Positions 16,962 to 25,890 of a stretch of 64,000 bases of DNA are shown in pieces. The stretch is from NCBI GenBank assembly GCA_022791815.1, contig JAAVZU010000042.1, positions 186,001 to 250,000 of the forward strand, in the 5' to 3' direction. Below the pieces are notes generated by a model that had not been told where the DNA came from, searched no databases, and was given only the letters and a program-made list of their open reading frames with translations. This DNA comes from Lachnospiraceae bacterium (GTDB taxonomy: Bacteria > Bacillota > Clostridia > Lachnospirales > Lachnospiraceae). The translations under genes and the position numbers were made by a program. Numbering within the stretch: position 1 is the stretch's first letter; each line of letters begins with the position of its first letter.

Positions 16962-17080
16962 AAATTTCACCTTTCTTTTTACAGACACAAAATGAAAACG
17001 ATATGTGTCTATTTAATTTGTAATTAAATAGTAACATTCTAGATATCCAAACTATTACATTAACTTTTGCTTTCATATAC

Positions 17081-17108
17081 ATTATACCATGCCAAGTTTA
17101 CTTGTCAA
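17081..17108 (-). promoter_or_regulatory. Promoter of the small membrane protein / XRE pair
   Basis: On the minus strand TTGACA (17103-17108) and TATAAT (17081-17086) are 16 bases apart. Confidence 0.65.
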
Positions 17109-17132
17109 TACTTTTGCAAAGTTTTCTTTGCT

Positions 17133-17183
17133 AAAAAATAGAGAGTAATAACAGTGTAGTTACCTAAACTGTTATCACTCTCT
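17133..17183 (-). terminator. Intrinsic terminator after the Na/Pi cotransporter gene
   Basis: AGAGAGTAATAACAG (17140-17154) pairs with CTGTTATCACTCTCT (17169-17183). On the minus strand it is followed by a T-run (17133-17138). Confidence 0.85.
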
Positions 17184-17235
17184 AATATTACCTACTATAT
17201 TATGTATATGCTTTTCTTGCTATAGCAACTCTCTT

Positions 17236-18879
17236 TTACTTCTCAACCATTGCAATCTTAAGCATTTCATTGGATATATTCAATGCATGGTCGCCAATAC
17301 GTTCAAAATCTGTCAGCATTTCAGAAAACAAAATGCTGCTCTCATCCGAACATTTACCTAACTGGATTCTTCCATACATATTTTCCCTATACTGTACTGT
17401 CATATCATCCATTTTCTGTTCCAGACATGCCACTTTTTCATGCCATTCTATCATATCAATTGGTCTATCTAACAACAATGCAAACAGTTCTTCACAAGTA
17501 CTCCGCATCTTAGCAAGTTCCTGATTCCCCTGCTCTGAAAATGAAATATTTTTATCCGCAATCATATTGGAATATCCTGCTATATTCATGGCATGGTCAC
17601 TAATTCTTTCAATGTTGCTTGTAATAGAAAACAAAGAATTAAAGATCTGGCTGCCTACAGTGGTACTTTCGTATGATACAGCAGAAGTAATATATTTTGA
17701 TATTTCTTTATTAAGAAAATCTACATAATCCTCTCTGTTTTCTATTACAGAATATATATCCTTCTTACTATTTGTTACAACGTCAAATGCTTCAAAAACA
17801 TTGTTTTTTGCCATCTCCATCATCCGCAGTAATTCTTTTTTAATACCTTCCATACAGATAATAGATGGACCTAACTTTTCTGTATTTATGTGCTTGATAT
17901 CCAACAAATACAATACCCGCATGTCATCGGTTTCTTTTTCACCCTTATCTTTAAGAATTACTTTTGCAACTTTTGTCATCCAAGTGCCAACTGGCAATAA
18001 TAGAAGGGTGGTTATTATATTAAACATGGTATGTAAATTTGCTATTTGTGCTGTTGCATTATCCGGTGTCCAGCCTTGTACCATAGAAATAATTGGCGTT
18101 GCTAAACATAATATGGTAAACACAATTGTTCCAAATACATTAAACATAATATGAATTAAAGTTGTCCTCTTTGCGTTTCTACTTGTTCCAACGGAAGCCA
18201 ATAAAGCAGTTATACAAGTACCAATATTTTGCCCAAATAATACAAATGCTGCACTTTTTAACCCAATGACACCACTGCCTGCCAATGCTTGCAGGATACC
18301 AACAGATGCAGATGATGATTGAATCAATGCGGTAAATACCGTTCCTGCCAAAATTCCAAGTATCGGATTCTCAAATTTCGTTAGTAAATTTACAAAACTT
18401 TCGGAGTCTGCTAATGGCTTCATTGCCAAACTCATCATGTCCATACCAATAAAAAGAACACCTAAACCTGCCATAATCCCGCCAATATGTTTTACTTTTT
18501 CGTTCTTAAAAAATACAATGGCTGCTACTCCTATAAATGCTACTAATGGTGCAAGTTCTCCTACATCTAACGCAATTAACTGTCCTGTTATGGTAGTACC
18601 TATGTTTGCCCCCATGATAATCCATACTGCCTGATTGAGTGTCATCATTCCTGAATTTACAAATCCAACAGCCATGACTGTTGTAGCCGATGAAGACTGA
18701 ATTACTGCTGTTATAAGTGCACCTACTAATATACCCATAAATCTATTTGCTGTCAGCTTTTCTAATATCAGTTTCATTCTATTACCAGCTGCTGCCTCTA
18801 ATCCGGTACTCATCATCTGCATTCCATAAAGAAACAAAGCTAAACCACCAAATAATCCCATTAAATCTGAAAAGGTCAT
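17236..18879 (-). CDS. Na+/phosphate cotransporter family protein (NptA type)
   Basis: The 547-residue protein has the two inverted Na_Pi_cotrans repeats, each marked by QSSSA (AVIQSSSATTVMAVG and ALIQSSSASVGI), within about eight membrane segments. A C-terminal cytoplasmic PhoU-like helical region of about 200 residues follows. Members are thought to couple sodium to phosphate movement. The ATG overlaps the stop of a 45-codon gene upstream (ATGA), so the two are translationally coupled. A strong terminator follows. Confidence 0.92.
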   Translation of the reverse strand: MTFSDLMGLFGGLALFLYGMQMMSTGLEAAAGNRMKLILEKLTANRFMGILVGALITAVIQSSSATTVMAVGFVNSGMMTLNQAVWIIMGANIGTTITGQLIALDVGELAPLVAFIGVAAIVFFKNEKVKHIGGIMAGLGVLFIGMDMMSLAMKPLADSESFVNLLTKFENPILGILAGTVFTALIQSSSASVGILQALAGSGVIGLKSAAFVLFGQNIGTCITALLASVGTSRNAKRTTLIHIMFNVFGTIVFTILCLATPIISMVQGWTPDNATAQIANLHTMFNIITTLLLLPVGTWMTKVAKVILKDKGEKETDDMRVLYLLDIKHINTEKLGPSIICMEGIKKELLRMMEMAKNNVFEAFDVVTNSKKDIYSVIENREDYVDFLNKEISKYITSAVSYESTTVGSQIFNSLFSITSNIERISDHAMNIAGYSNMIADKNISFSEQGNQELAKMRSTCEELFALLLDRPIDMIEWHEKVACLEQKMDDMTVQYRENMYGRIQLGKCSDESSILFSEMLTDFERIGDHALNISNEMLKIAMVEK

Positions 18880-19013
18880 TGTTCTAAATCCTTTCTGTTT
18901 TGATCCTCTTTCTTATCTTTAGAAGATGAGTTTCCATTTTCTATCCACCAGCCCCAGATACCTGCTGCTACTACAATTATAAACATGATTCCTACAAAAA
19001 TATTTTCAATCAT
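18876..19013 (-). CDS. 45-residue single-pass membrane protein coupled to the Na/Pi gene
   Basis: This short gene starts at the ATG at 19013 with GGAGG seven bases upstream and ends in a TGA that overlaps the next ATG (ATGA). The product has one membrane segment (about residues 5-24, FVGIMFIIVVAAGIWGWW) and a highly charged tail rich in Lys, Asp and Glu. I know no family for it. The ideal ribosome binding site and the 4-bp overlap argue that it is real, probably a small partner of the cotransporter. Confidence 0.75.
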   Translation of the reverse strand: MIENIFVGIMFIIVVAAGIWGWWIENGNSSSKDKKEDQNRKDLEQ

Positions 19014-19056
19014 AACTATTCCTCCATAAAAGGCATACAGAAATAAGCATACGTTT

Positions 19057-19092
19057 TGTAACAGTTCATCCCATAGGCTAAACTGTAATTAC
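19057..19092. repeat. Short TAACAGTT hairpin related to the intergenic repeat family
   Basis: TGTAACAGTTCAT and GGCTAAACTGTAATTAC form a stem-loop. CATAGGCTAAACTGT recurs exactly in the hairpin at 26588-26647. Confidence 0.5.
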
Positions 19093-19151
19093 GATTTCTG
19101 CATGCTTCACAAACTTTCGTTGACATCTTTAATTTTATGTACTCAAATAAA

Positions 19152-19178
19152 CCTATGGTCACATAGGCAATAGGGGAA
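19152..19178 (-). terminator. Probable terminator after the 19182 gene
   Basis: On the minus strand CCTATG/CATAGG forms a short stem followed by TTTATTTG. Confidence 0.5.
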
Positions 19179-19181
19179 TTT

Positions 19182-19604
19182 TTAGATTCGTTTTTTTCCA
19201 TCCGATTTATGAATATAATTTGCAACAAGTTCCTCTTGGCATTGATTATAAACTTGTGTTGCCTCAGAACTTATAAAGAATTTTTTTATCCTTTCACTGA
19301 GAGAAAAGATATCTAAAAATAAGAAATTGTAAGATATTCTATTTTGCCTTTTTTGATTAAGATATTGGCTTGCCAGCCGTTGTATACCAGCATTATTCCG
19401 CACACCCAGCATTTCACTAGTGCAAGGATGTGTATCACTAATTTCAGTTTCATCTGATATAAAATTGAAACTATTATCTTCCATAGATACGTATGCAAAG
19501 TAAGAATCTGCTTTTGTATCTTCAAAACACATTCCAGATAAAGCTACAAATATTACCAATAAAAGGCTTATTATTCTGTAATTTTTCATACGCATACTAC
19601 TCAC
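19182..19604 (-). CDS. Secreted protein of unknown function
   Basis: The 140-residue product begins with a clear signal peptide (about 28 residues: a positive MKNYR start and a leucine-rich core, cut near the KAD segment). The mature part is about 110 residues with no recognised domain. The frame starts with GTG at 19604, which has AGGAG six bases upstream; ATG codons follow three and five codons later. It stands alone between a P-type ATPase and the Na/Pi unit and ends at a small terminator. Confidence 0.6.
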   Translation of the reverse strand: MSSMRMKNYRIISLLLVIFVALSGMCFEDTKADSYFAYVSMEDNSFNFISDETEISDTHPCTSEMLGVRNNAGIQRLASQYLNQKRQNRISYNFLFLDIFSLSERIKKFFISSEATQVYNQCQEELVANYIHKSDGKKRI

Positions 19605-19674
19605 TTCTTTCTCCTATCTTCATGTTATCAAATTTATATGATAAATTCAATTTATTCTATAAACTTTTTTGTTA

Positions 19675-22296
19675 CTAAATTTCCTTTAATCCTATTTCCC
19701 TTATTTTGCGAATCAATTGTATGATAATGGTTGGTACACAAGCTAATCCAAACATGCAGGCAATCTGTGTGGTAGATAAAGCAGATACCATAAACAATTT
19801 ATGCATATATGGAACAAATAAAACAAAGGAGATTAGCAAAATACCTATTGCAAAAGCCGCTACACTCCACTTATTACTGCGAAGTCCTATTTTAAAAATG
19901 GAATAATCACTTCTGCAATTAAATCCATGAAATAACCTTGCCACTGTCAAAGTCGCAAATGCCATTGTACTTGCAGTCATTGGATTTAATTTTAACCCTT
20001 GATAATATGCTGTTAATGTTACCACTGCAATCAATAAGCCATATCCAAATAATCTTAATGAAAATTTCTTTGTTAACATACCTGCTTTTGAATTTCTTGG
20101 CTTATTCTTTAATAACATCTTATCAGAAGGCTCCATGCCAATTGCCAAAGCGGGCAGAGAATCCGTTAATAGATTAATAAATAATAAATGTACTGGTTCA
20201 AAAGGTGTATCTAGTGCCATCAAGGAACAAAATAGTACAACAAATATTGCTGCCATATTCCCTGATAATAAAAATTGTATTGCATTCATAATGTTTCTAT
20301 ATACATTACGTCCATTCAACACTGCTTTTATTATAGTAGCAAAATTGTCATCTGCTAATATCATTGCAGATGCATCCTTAGAAACTTCTGTCCCTGTTAT
20401 TCCCATAGCAACACCAATATCTGCTTTCTTCAAAGCTGGTGCATCATTTACGCCATCACCTGTCATAGCCACTATCTTACCATTTTTCTGCCAAGCATCC
20501 ACAATTCTGATTTTGTTTTCTGGTGACACTCTGGCATATACTGAAATCTTCTCCAAAACAGTATCCAGCTCTTCATCTGTCATTTTATCCAGTTCCTGAC
20601 CTGTAACTGCCATATCCCCTTCCTGATATATTCCAATCTGCTTTGCTATTGCTGTTGCGGTTACTTTATGGTCTCCTGTAATCATAACAGTTTTTATTCC
20701 TGCACCAATGGCATCCTCAACTGCTTTTATGGATTCTTCTCTAGGCGGGTCAATCATAGATACCAGTCCCACAAAGGTGTAACCATATTCATTTTCAACA
20801 GATAAATTTTCCTCTTCTGCACATTCTTTATATGCAAATGCTAATACTCTTAACCCGTTCTCCGAAAAATATTGATTCTGTTTTTCTATTTTCATCTTAT
20901 CTTCTTTTGTAATTGGCCGTACCCCAGTGCTTGTAGCGATATTATCTATTCTATCCAACAATACATCTACCGCACCTTTTGTAAATACAGTTGGCTCACC
21001 GTGTACAAGATATTTCGTACTCATTAACTTTCTGTCCGAGTCAAATGGTATCTCTTCCATTCTTGGCATCAGACTTCTAATATCTTCTTCTGTGGTTCCT
21101 ATATCAAGCAGTCCAGCTTTTCTAGCCATACTTAATAAACAGGTTTCTGTAGGGTCTCCAATATCATTTCCATCATGAATTGCAGAATCATTATTTAAAA
21201 TGGCAATATATAAAAGATATCTATGTAATTGTATACTTATATCCACTTCCTCTGGCAAAATACACTTTTCATCTATATAGATTTCTTTTACTGTCATTTT
21301 ATTCTGGGTTAATGTTCCTGTCTTATCAGAGCAGATAACAGATACACTGCCCAAACTCTCCACTGCTTTTAAATCCTTTATAATAGCGTTATCTGCTGCC
21401 ATTTTTCTAGTTCCCATTGCCTGCACAATTGTAACGATGGAACTTAGTGCCTCTGGAATAGCTGCTACTGCCAATGCAACTGCAAACATTAAGGAATCTA
21501 AAACCGGTTCCTTCTGCCAAAGACGCAATCCAAAAACAATGAAACTAATTATCATGATTATAATAGCAAGTTTCTTACTAAAATCATCCAGGCTTACTTG
21601 TAATGGTGTTTTTTTGTTTTTTGTGTTATTCATTAAGGCTGCTATTTTCCCCATCTCCGTATTCATGCCAGTAGCTGTTACGAGTACTTCCGCCCTTCCA
21701 TAAGTAACTAAACTTCCAGAGAATACCATATTGCATCTGTCACCAAGTGCTGTCTCTTTAGATAATTCTTCATCTTTTTTATCCACATTTGTAGATTCTC
21801 CAGTTAGTGAACTCTCATTTACCTGCAAGGAATAATTGGCAATGATTCTTCCATCTGCGGCAATCATGTCTCCCGCTTCCAGCAGCAACACATCACCTGG
21901 AACAATTTCTTTTGATGCAATCTCCTTCTTTATCCCATCCCTTAACACTTTTGCCTTAGGGGCAGATAATTCTTTTAGGGAATCTAAGGATTTTTCCGCC
22001 TTCACATACTGTATCGTTCCCAAGATAGCATTTAGAACAATCACTGTAAAGATAACTATGGTACTTTCTACATTCCCTGACAACATGGAAATAATAGCTG
22101 CTATAATCAATATTACAACCAGCAAATCTGCAAACTGCTCCACAAAAACAGCTGCCATGCTTTTCTTTCCTTGTTCTTCTAAGGAATTTTCCCCATGTCT
22201 TTGCAATAATTCCTCTGCCTGTTTTCCACTTAGTCCGCTTTTGCTGCCAAACTTTTCAAACAATTCTTCCTTTGTCCATTGATAAATTTCTTTCAT
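19675..22296 (-). CDS. P2A-type cation-transporting ATPase, probably Mn2+ exporter
   Basis: The 873-residue protein has a cation ATPase N-terminal domain, the TGES actuator loop, the phosphorylation motif SDKTGTLTQNK, the TGDGVNDAPAL hinge and about ten membrane segments. AAIPEAL in segment 4 and INLLTDSLPALAIGMEP in segment 6 are typical of P2A (calcium or manganese) pumps. A yybP-ykoY riboswitch upstream argues for Mn2+ export, as for Lactococcus YoaB, though calcium transport remains possible. The ATG at 22296 is preferred over the frame opening at 22350, because AAAGG lies upstream and the earlier codons fall in the riboswitch region. Confidence 0.9.
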   Translation of the reverse strand: MKEIYQWTKEELFEKFGSKSGLSGKQAEELLQRHGENSLEEQGKKSMAAVFVEQFADLLVVILIIAAIISMLSGNVESTIVIFTVIVLNAILGTIQYVKAEKSLDSLKELSAPKAKVLRDGIKKEIASKEIVPGDVLLLEAGDMIAADGRIIANYSLQVNESSLTGESTNVDKKDEELSKETALGDRCNMVFSGSLVTYGRAEVLVTATGMNTEMGKIAALMNNTKNKKTPLQVSLDDFSKKLAIIIMIISFIVFGLRLWQKEPVLDSLMFAVALAVAAIPEALSSIVTIVQAMGTRKMAADNAIIKDLKAVESLGSVSVICSDKTGTLTQNKMTVKEIYIDEKCILPEEVDISIQLHRYLLYIAILNNDSAIHDGNDIGDPTETCLLSMARKAGLLDIGTTEEDIRSLMPRMEEIPFDSDRKLMSTKYLVHGEPTVFTKGAVDVLLDRIDNIATSTGVRPITKEDKMKIEKQNQYFSENGLRVLAFAYKECAEEENLSVENEYGYTFVGLVSMIDPPREESIKAVEDAIGAGIKTVMITGDHKVTATAIAKQIGIYQEGDMAVTGQELDKMTDEELDTVLEKISVYARVSPENKIRIVDAWQKNGKIVAMTGDGVNDAPALKKADIGVAMGITGTEVSKDASAMILADDNFATIIKAVLNGRNVYRNIMNAIQFLLSGNMAAIFVVLFCSLMALDTPFEPVHLLFINLLTDSLPALAIGMEPSDKMLLKNKPRNSKAGMLTKKFSLRLFGYGLLIAVVTLTAYYQGLKLNPMTASTMAFATLTVARLFHGFNCRSDYSIFKIGLRSNKWSVAAFAIGILLISFVLFVPYMHKLFMVSALSTTQIACMFGLACVPTIIIQLIRKIREIGLKEI

Positions 22297-22332
22297 CCTA
22301 TCATCCTTTCGTATATTTTTTTGCAAAAGAAA

Positions 22333-22371
22333 AAGACCTTTTGTGTACATTAAGCGTACACAAAAAGTCTT
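22333..22371 (-). terminator. Riboswitch expression-platform terminator
   Basis: On the minus strand AAGACTTTTTGTGTAC pairs with the TGTACACAAAAGGTCTT arm and is followed by TTTCTTTTT. The 5' arm overlaps the 3' end of the yybP-ykoY aptamer, as expected for a transcriptional ON switch in which bound metal prevents terminator formation. Confidence 0.88.
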
Positions 22372-22462
22372 GTTTAACGGTCTGTCACCTAGCCTCCGGT
22401 CTTCAATAAGACGTACTGACGAAAACTAGGACATGCATAACATGCAACTACTCCCTTCTTGC
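22372..22462 (-). promoter_or_regulatory. yybP-ykoY (manganese) riboswitch aptamer
   Basis: Read on the minus strand this leader contains, in order, the GGGAGTAG signature (22448-22455), GTCAGTACGT (22411-22420) and an ACCGGAGGCTAGGTGACAG segment (22382-22400). These are the conserved internal-loop elements of the yybP-ykoY class, which senses Mn2+. A promoter lies just upstream and a terminator just downstream, ahead of the P-type ATPase gene. The motif match was made by eye, without a covariance model. Confidence 0.88.
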
Positions 22463-22469
22463 TGTTTTT

Positions 22470-22498
22470 AATTTATCATAGATTGATAAGAATGTCAA
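22470..22498 (-). promoter_or_regulatory. Promoter of the riboswitch-ATPase transcript
   Basis: On the minus strand TTGACA (22493-22498) and TAAATT (22470-22475) are 17 bases apart, just before the aptamer. Confidence 0.65.
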
Positions 22499-22506
22499 TG
22501 CACTTT

Positions 22507-24468
22507 TTAACGTGACCATCCAAGCATTTTCAAAAACTTATCATTTGTTGTTTTCTCATATTCGTAATACTTATCTTCTGCTGTTCGATAAACAGAACAA
22601 TCGTCTAATGCTGGATATAACATTCCAGAAGTTCCATCTTCTCTTAAAAGATATATAGGATTATAAAATGGGCATGCCGATTTGCCTTTTATTTCTTCTA
22701 TTGGATTAGCGAAATGTTGTTCCAACCATTTTAAATCTTTGGCATTGGTTATTTTGTACTCTTTTCCTTCTATATACATAACAGCTTCTTTTAAATCATG
22801 TATATCTTCTGGATTAAATACTTTTGTATTTTTATAAGGTGATTTTGTAAAAATAGGTATTACTGGTTCATCATTTTCCCAATATCCCAAATCACCAATA
22901 GAGCCAAAACAGCACACCAAGGCTATCTCTTTTTTCTTACCTTTACTTGTGTATGTAATTGTACCTTTCCCATCATTTACCTTTCCCTGATAAAGAGCGA
23001 TGTTTTTCAAGTCATAAGGTTTTTTACCTAATTTATTCTCATTTATATCATATACATACATTTCATCTTTTTTTACACAATGAAGATATACGGTTTCTCC
23101 ATCTTCTGATATGAGAATCTCACAAGCGTTATCACCTTGGGTCATATTACATTCTATTGGTTGTAAATCTACAGCTCGGAAAATCTCCTCTTTCGTTCTG
23201 TCATAAACAAACAACCCAAAATACCCTGCAAAAATTAGTTTTTTATCATCTGCATAATATAGTCTGACACCATCTGCACCAGTTGTACCTGTCATATCTA
23301 ATACAGGTTCTGAAACGGTAATCTGATTTGTTTTCTTTGTTGTTTTTTCTTTTGTTTGATCTCCCGCAGATATGGTTGATGCAGCATCAGCTTCACCAAT
23401 TATCCTCTCTGTTGCCTTTTCTTTTACTCCACAACCAGTAAAGGTAGCTATTGTTCCAACTCCCAAAGCAAATGCCAACAATAGAAACTTTCTTTTTTGA
23501 TAATTCTTTTTCATTCTTATTTCCTCCATTCTTTTTTTCATTTCCTTTTTTCCATTATGTACTGCGGTTACTGGGCAAAGCATGGAAACTCTTTTACTAT
23601 ACATGGCTACATGCAGTAACATTTCTCCATAAGCAATCCGGGCATGATAACTTTTCTTTTCCAATACTCCTTCATCACAGGCAAATTCTGCATCTTGTTT
23701 GGACATCTTTGCTGCCAGCCAGACTAAAGGATCAAACCAATAAAGACTGACAATGATGCATCGCAAAAGCGACCAAATATGGTCCAAATGCTTATAATGC
23801 ATTTGTTCATGTTCTAATATCTGTTGTATATCTAATGGGGAAAGGTTCTCTATAATATTATTTGGAATATAAATGGCTGGCTTACACACGCCAAACAAAC
23901 ATGGTGTAGATACTTTATTTGTTTGATATACAATCAGTTTTCCCTTCTGATACTCTGCTACAGATTTGCGGTTACTTTTAAGTGTTTGATAAAATCTTAG
24001 ATTAGAAAATATAAAAACTGTAAAACATAGAAGTACTCCCAAAATCCAACTTCGTACCACCCATATCAAACTAGATGTTTTCTTAGTTTGTGTATCTTTT
24101 ACTGCTACACTTTCCGTTTTTTCTGACTTTTTATTTATGATATTATCCTGCTTCGCTTTCTGCTTTTCAATTTTCTCATCTACTTTTATATTATCTACTA
24201 ACTGTTCCTCCGTTCTATTTTCTTTTTTATTTTCTTCAATATTTTCTCTTCTTTCCAGTGTTGAAATCTCTTGCAATTGGCGGAAACCATTCATAATACT
24301 AAAAGAAGAACTTACAAAGTTTAGCGGAAAACAAAATCGCAGGAAAACAATTAACCACAAGCCATAAATAAATTTATGTTTTACCTTTCCTCTAAAATAC
24401 TTCCGAATTGCTATAATAAACAAAATTAAGATAGAAGATGTAATGAAAAATTCTATTATTTTGTCCAT
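22507..24468 (-). CDS. BlaR1-like M56 metalloprotease with a non-penicillin sensor domain
   Basis: The 653-residue protein has N-terminal membrane segments, an M56 zinc protease domain (HEQMH at 220-224, EFACDE near 261-266) and a further membrane segment (about 327-343). The outer C-terminal ~300 residues lack the SxxK, SxN and KTG motifs of BlaR1. They look like beta-propeller or beta-sandwich repeats (LIFAGYFGLFVYD, then ETVYLHCVKKDEMYVYD). A long charged linker (70-130) separates segments 2 and 3. It is encoded 12 bases after a BlaI-type repressor and presumably inactivates it in response to a signal other than a beta-lactam. Confidence 0.82.
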   Translation of the reverse strand: MDKIIEFFITSSILILFIIAIRKYFRGKVKHKFIYGLWLIVFLRFCFPLNFVSSSFSIMNGFRQLQEISTLERRENIEENKKENRTEEQLVDNIKVDEKIEKQKAKQDNIINKKSEKTESVAVKDTQTKKTSSLIWVVRSWILGVLLCFTVFIFSNLRFYQTLKSNRKSVAEYQKGKLIVYQTNKVSTPCLFGVCKPAIYIPNNIIENLSPLDIQQILEHEQMHYKHLDHIWSLLRCIIVSLYWFDPLVWLAAKMSKQDAEFACDEGVLEKKSYHARIAYGEMLLHVAMYSKRVSMLCPVTAVHNGKKEMKKRMEEIRMKKNYQKRKFLLLAFALGVGTIATFTGCGVKEKATERIIGEADAASTISAGDQTKEKTTKKTNQITVSEPVLDMTGTTGADGVRLYYADDKKLIFAGYFGLFVYDRTKEEIFRAVDLQPIECNMTQGDNACEILISEDGETVYLHCVKKDEMYVYDINENKLGKKPYDLKNIALYQGKVNDGKGTITYTSKGKKKEIALVCCFGSIGDLGYWENDEPVIPIFTKSPYKNTKVFNPEDIHDLKEAVMYIEGKEYKITNAKDLKWLEQHFANPIEEIKGKSACPFYNPIYLLREDGTSGMLYPALDDCSVYRTAEDKYYEYEKTTNDKFLKMLGWSR

Positions 24469-24480
24469 AAACTCTCCCTC

Positions 24481-24864
24481 CTATTTTTTCTTTGCCTGAT
24501 GTAAAATTTTCTCTAATTCCTCAATATCATTATCACTAAGACTTCCTTGCTCCATTAACGTACTCATCATCATGCCCACACTACCATCAAAAATTCTCTT
24601 TAAGAAATTTTTTGTTTCTGGAACAATGACTTCTTCTTTTTTAATAAGGGTATAAAAATGTTTTGTTTTACCTTGCAGCTTATAACTTATCAGTTCTTTC
24701 TCTGTCATACGACGCACCATAGTGGCACAAGTGCTTTTACTCCAGCCAACTCTTTCCTTCAACTCACCTACTAAATCCATAAGAGATTGTGGTTCCTTTT
24801 CCCATAACGCTTTCATCACATACCATTCTTTATTAGTTATTTGAATACTTTCTTTTGATTTCAT
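24481..24864 (-). CDS. BlaI/MecI/CopY family repressor (second)
   Basis: The 127-residue winged-helix protein has the family pattern ITNKEWYVMKALWEKEPQSL, a TMVRRMTEKELISYKLQGK recognition/wing region and a C-terminal dimerisation helix. The ATG at 24864 is chosen because AAGGAG lies eight bases upstream; the GTG at 24873 falls in that site. It is the first gene of a pair with the M56 protease at 22507. Its promoter dyad differs from the TACA-N2-TGTA boxes of the first system, so the two regulons should be separate. Confidence 0.9.
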   Translation of the reverse strand: MKSKESIQITNKEWYVMKALWEKEPQSLMDLVGELKERVGWSKSTCATMVRRMTEKELISYKLQGKTKHFYTLIKKEEVIVPETKNFLKRIFDGSVGMMMSTLMEQGSLSDNDIEELEKILHQAKKK

Positions 24865-24881
24865 AAGTTTCACTCCTTTTT

Positions 24882-24928
24882 GGTTTATTTTGTAAACCTA
24901 TAGTAGCATATTAGGTTTAAATTGTCAA
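24882..24928 (-). promoter_or_regulatory. Promoter and dyad operator of the second blaI-like gene
   Basis: On the minus strand TTGACA (24923-24928) and TACTAT (24900-24905) are 17 bases apart. GGTTTATTTTGTAAACC (24882-24898) is a dyad between the -10 and the ribosome binding site, a likely autoregulatory operator. Confidence 0.65.
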
Positions 24929-24939
24929 CCACAAAAGAA

Positions 24940-24964
24940 GAGAATCCAATAAATTTGGATTCTC
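24940..24964 (-). terminator. Probable terminator after the amidase gene
   Basis: GAGAATCCAA pairs with TTTGGATTCTC. On the minus strand the stem is followed by TTCTTTTG. Confidence 0.55.
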
Positions 24965-24991
24965 CTGTAAACTATAAATTCAACTTGACTG

Positions 24992-25750
24992 CTATCTTAG
25001 CTCATCCGCATTCTGTAAAATACATTCTGCCAATTCTTCTGCCAATATCTTTTGATAATCATTATTTACTAAATTTTCTCTCTCTTCCCTATTAGAAATA
25101 AACCCCAACTCTATTAAAACAGCAGGCATCTTCGTATATCTTAGTACACGATAATCTTCCGATTTTGCATTTCTTGTTGTTACATTTCCTCTCTTTTTTA
25201 ATATTTCTATAATACTTTTTGCATAACTCTCCCCATCTATTGATTTTTCTGGATAATAGCATTCCAAACCTTTAATTGATGTATCCTGTGGATAATCATT
25301 ACAATGGATACTAATAAATAGATCTGCTTCTATTTGATTTGCTATATCAACACGTTCGTCCAGACTTATAAATTCATCTGTTGCTCTTGTCAACACCACA
25401 GTAAACCCATTTTGTTCTAAAATCTCCTTCAATTTCTCTACTACCGCAAGATTAATATCTTTTTCTTTCTCTTCTTCATAACTGGTACCATTATCTTTTC
25501 CTCCATGTCCAGCATCAAGAACAATCTTTATATTTTTCTGTGTTATAGCTGGTAGTTCTGTAGAATTATATTTATTTATATCAATATTGTTCAATCCAAA
25601 AACAGATTGTTTCTTATTTTCTTCAAAAAAAACAGATAAATGCAGACAACCATATATCATAAGATAACATATATCTACAACTATAAAAAAAGTTATTATT
25701 CTTAGGGTATAAACAATAAGATTTCTTTTTTTCGTTCGTTTCATCTTCAT
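24992..25750 (-). CDS. N-acetylmuramoyl-L-alanine amidase, membrane-anchored (CwlD-like)
   Basis: The 252-residue protein has an N-terminal membrane anchor (about 11-32) and an Amidase_3 domain. The domain has the zinc-binding pattern VLDAGHGGKDNG, a central glutamate, SIHCNDYP (second zinc histidine) and the catalytic glutamate in VLIELGFISN. These enzymes cut the bond between muramic acid and the stem peptide. Length and a single anchor fit CwlD, which prepares spore cortex peptidoglycan, but a vegetative role cannot be excluded. It is monocistronic. Confidence 0.88.
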   Translation of the reverse strand: MKMKRTKKRNLIVYTLRIITFFIVVDICYLMIYGCLHLSVFFEENKKQSVFGLNNIDINKYNSTELPAITQKNIKIVLDAGHGGKDNGTSYEEEKEKDINLAVVEKLKEILEQNGFTVVLTRATDEFISLDERVDIANQIEADLFISIHCNDYPQDTSIKGLECYYPEKSIDGESYAKSIIEILKKRGNVTTRNAKSEDYRVLRYTKMPAVLIELGFISNREERENLVNNDYQKILAEELAECILQNADELR

Positions 25751-25890
25751 TTATATTATCATCTCCTGTTATTTTATCTAGGCTATTCTTTTGTTGTACC
25801 CATTCTATTTTCAAAATGTATCATTTTTGCATCAACTATCAGTATAAAAGTCTATCTGCATTTTAGTCTTATATCAATCCCAGCTCCTTT

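Noticed and set aside
19016-19228. 70-codon minus-strand reading frame downstream of the secreted-protein gene
   Set aside because: It spans a terminator and a repeat hairpin, overlaps the 3' end of the 19182 gene in another frame and has no recognisable protein features.
20135-20599. 154-codon plus-strand reading frame inside the P-type ATPase gene
   Set aside because: It is antisense to conserved ATPase motifs, and its composition mirrors the complementary strand; the same holds for other long antisense frames in this gene.
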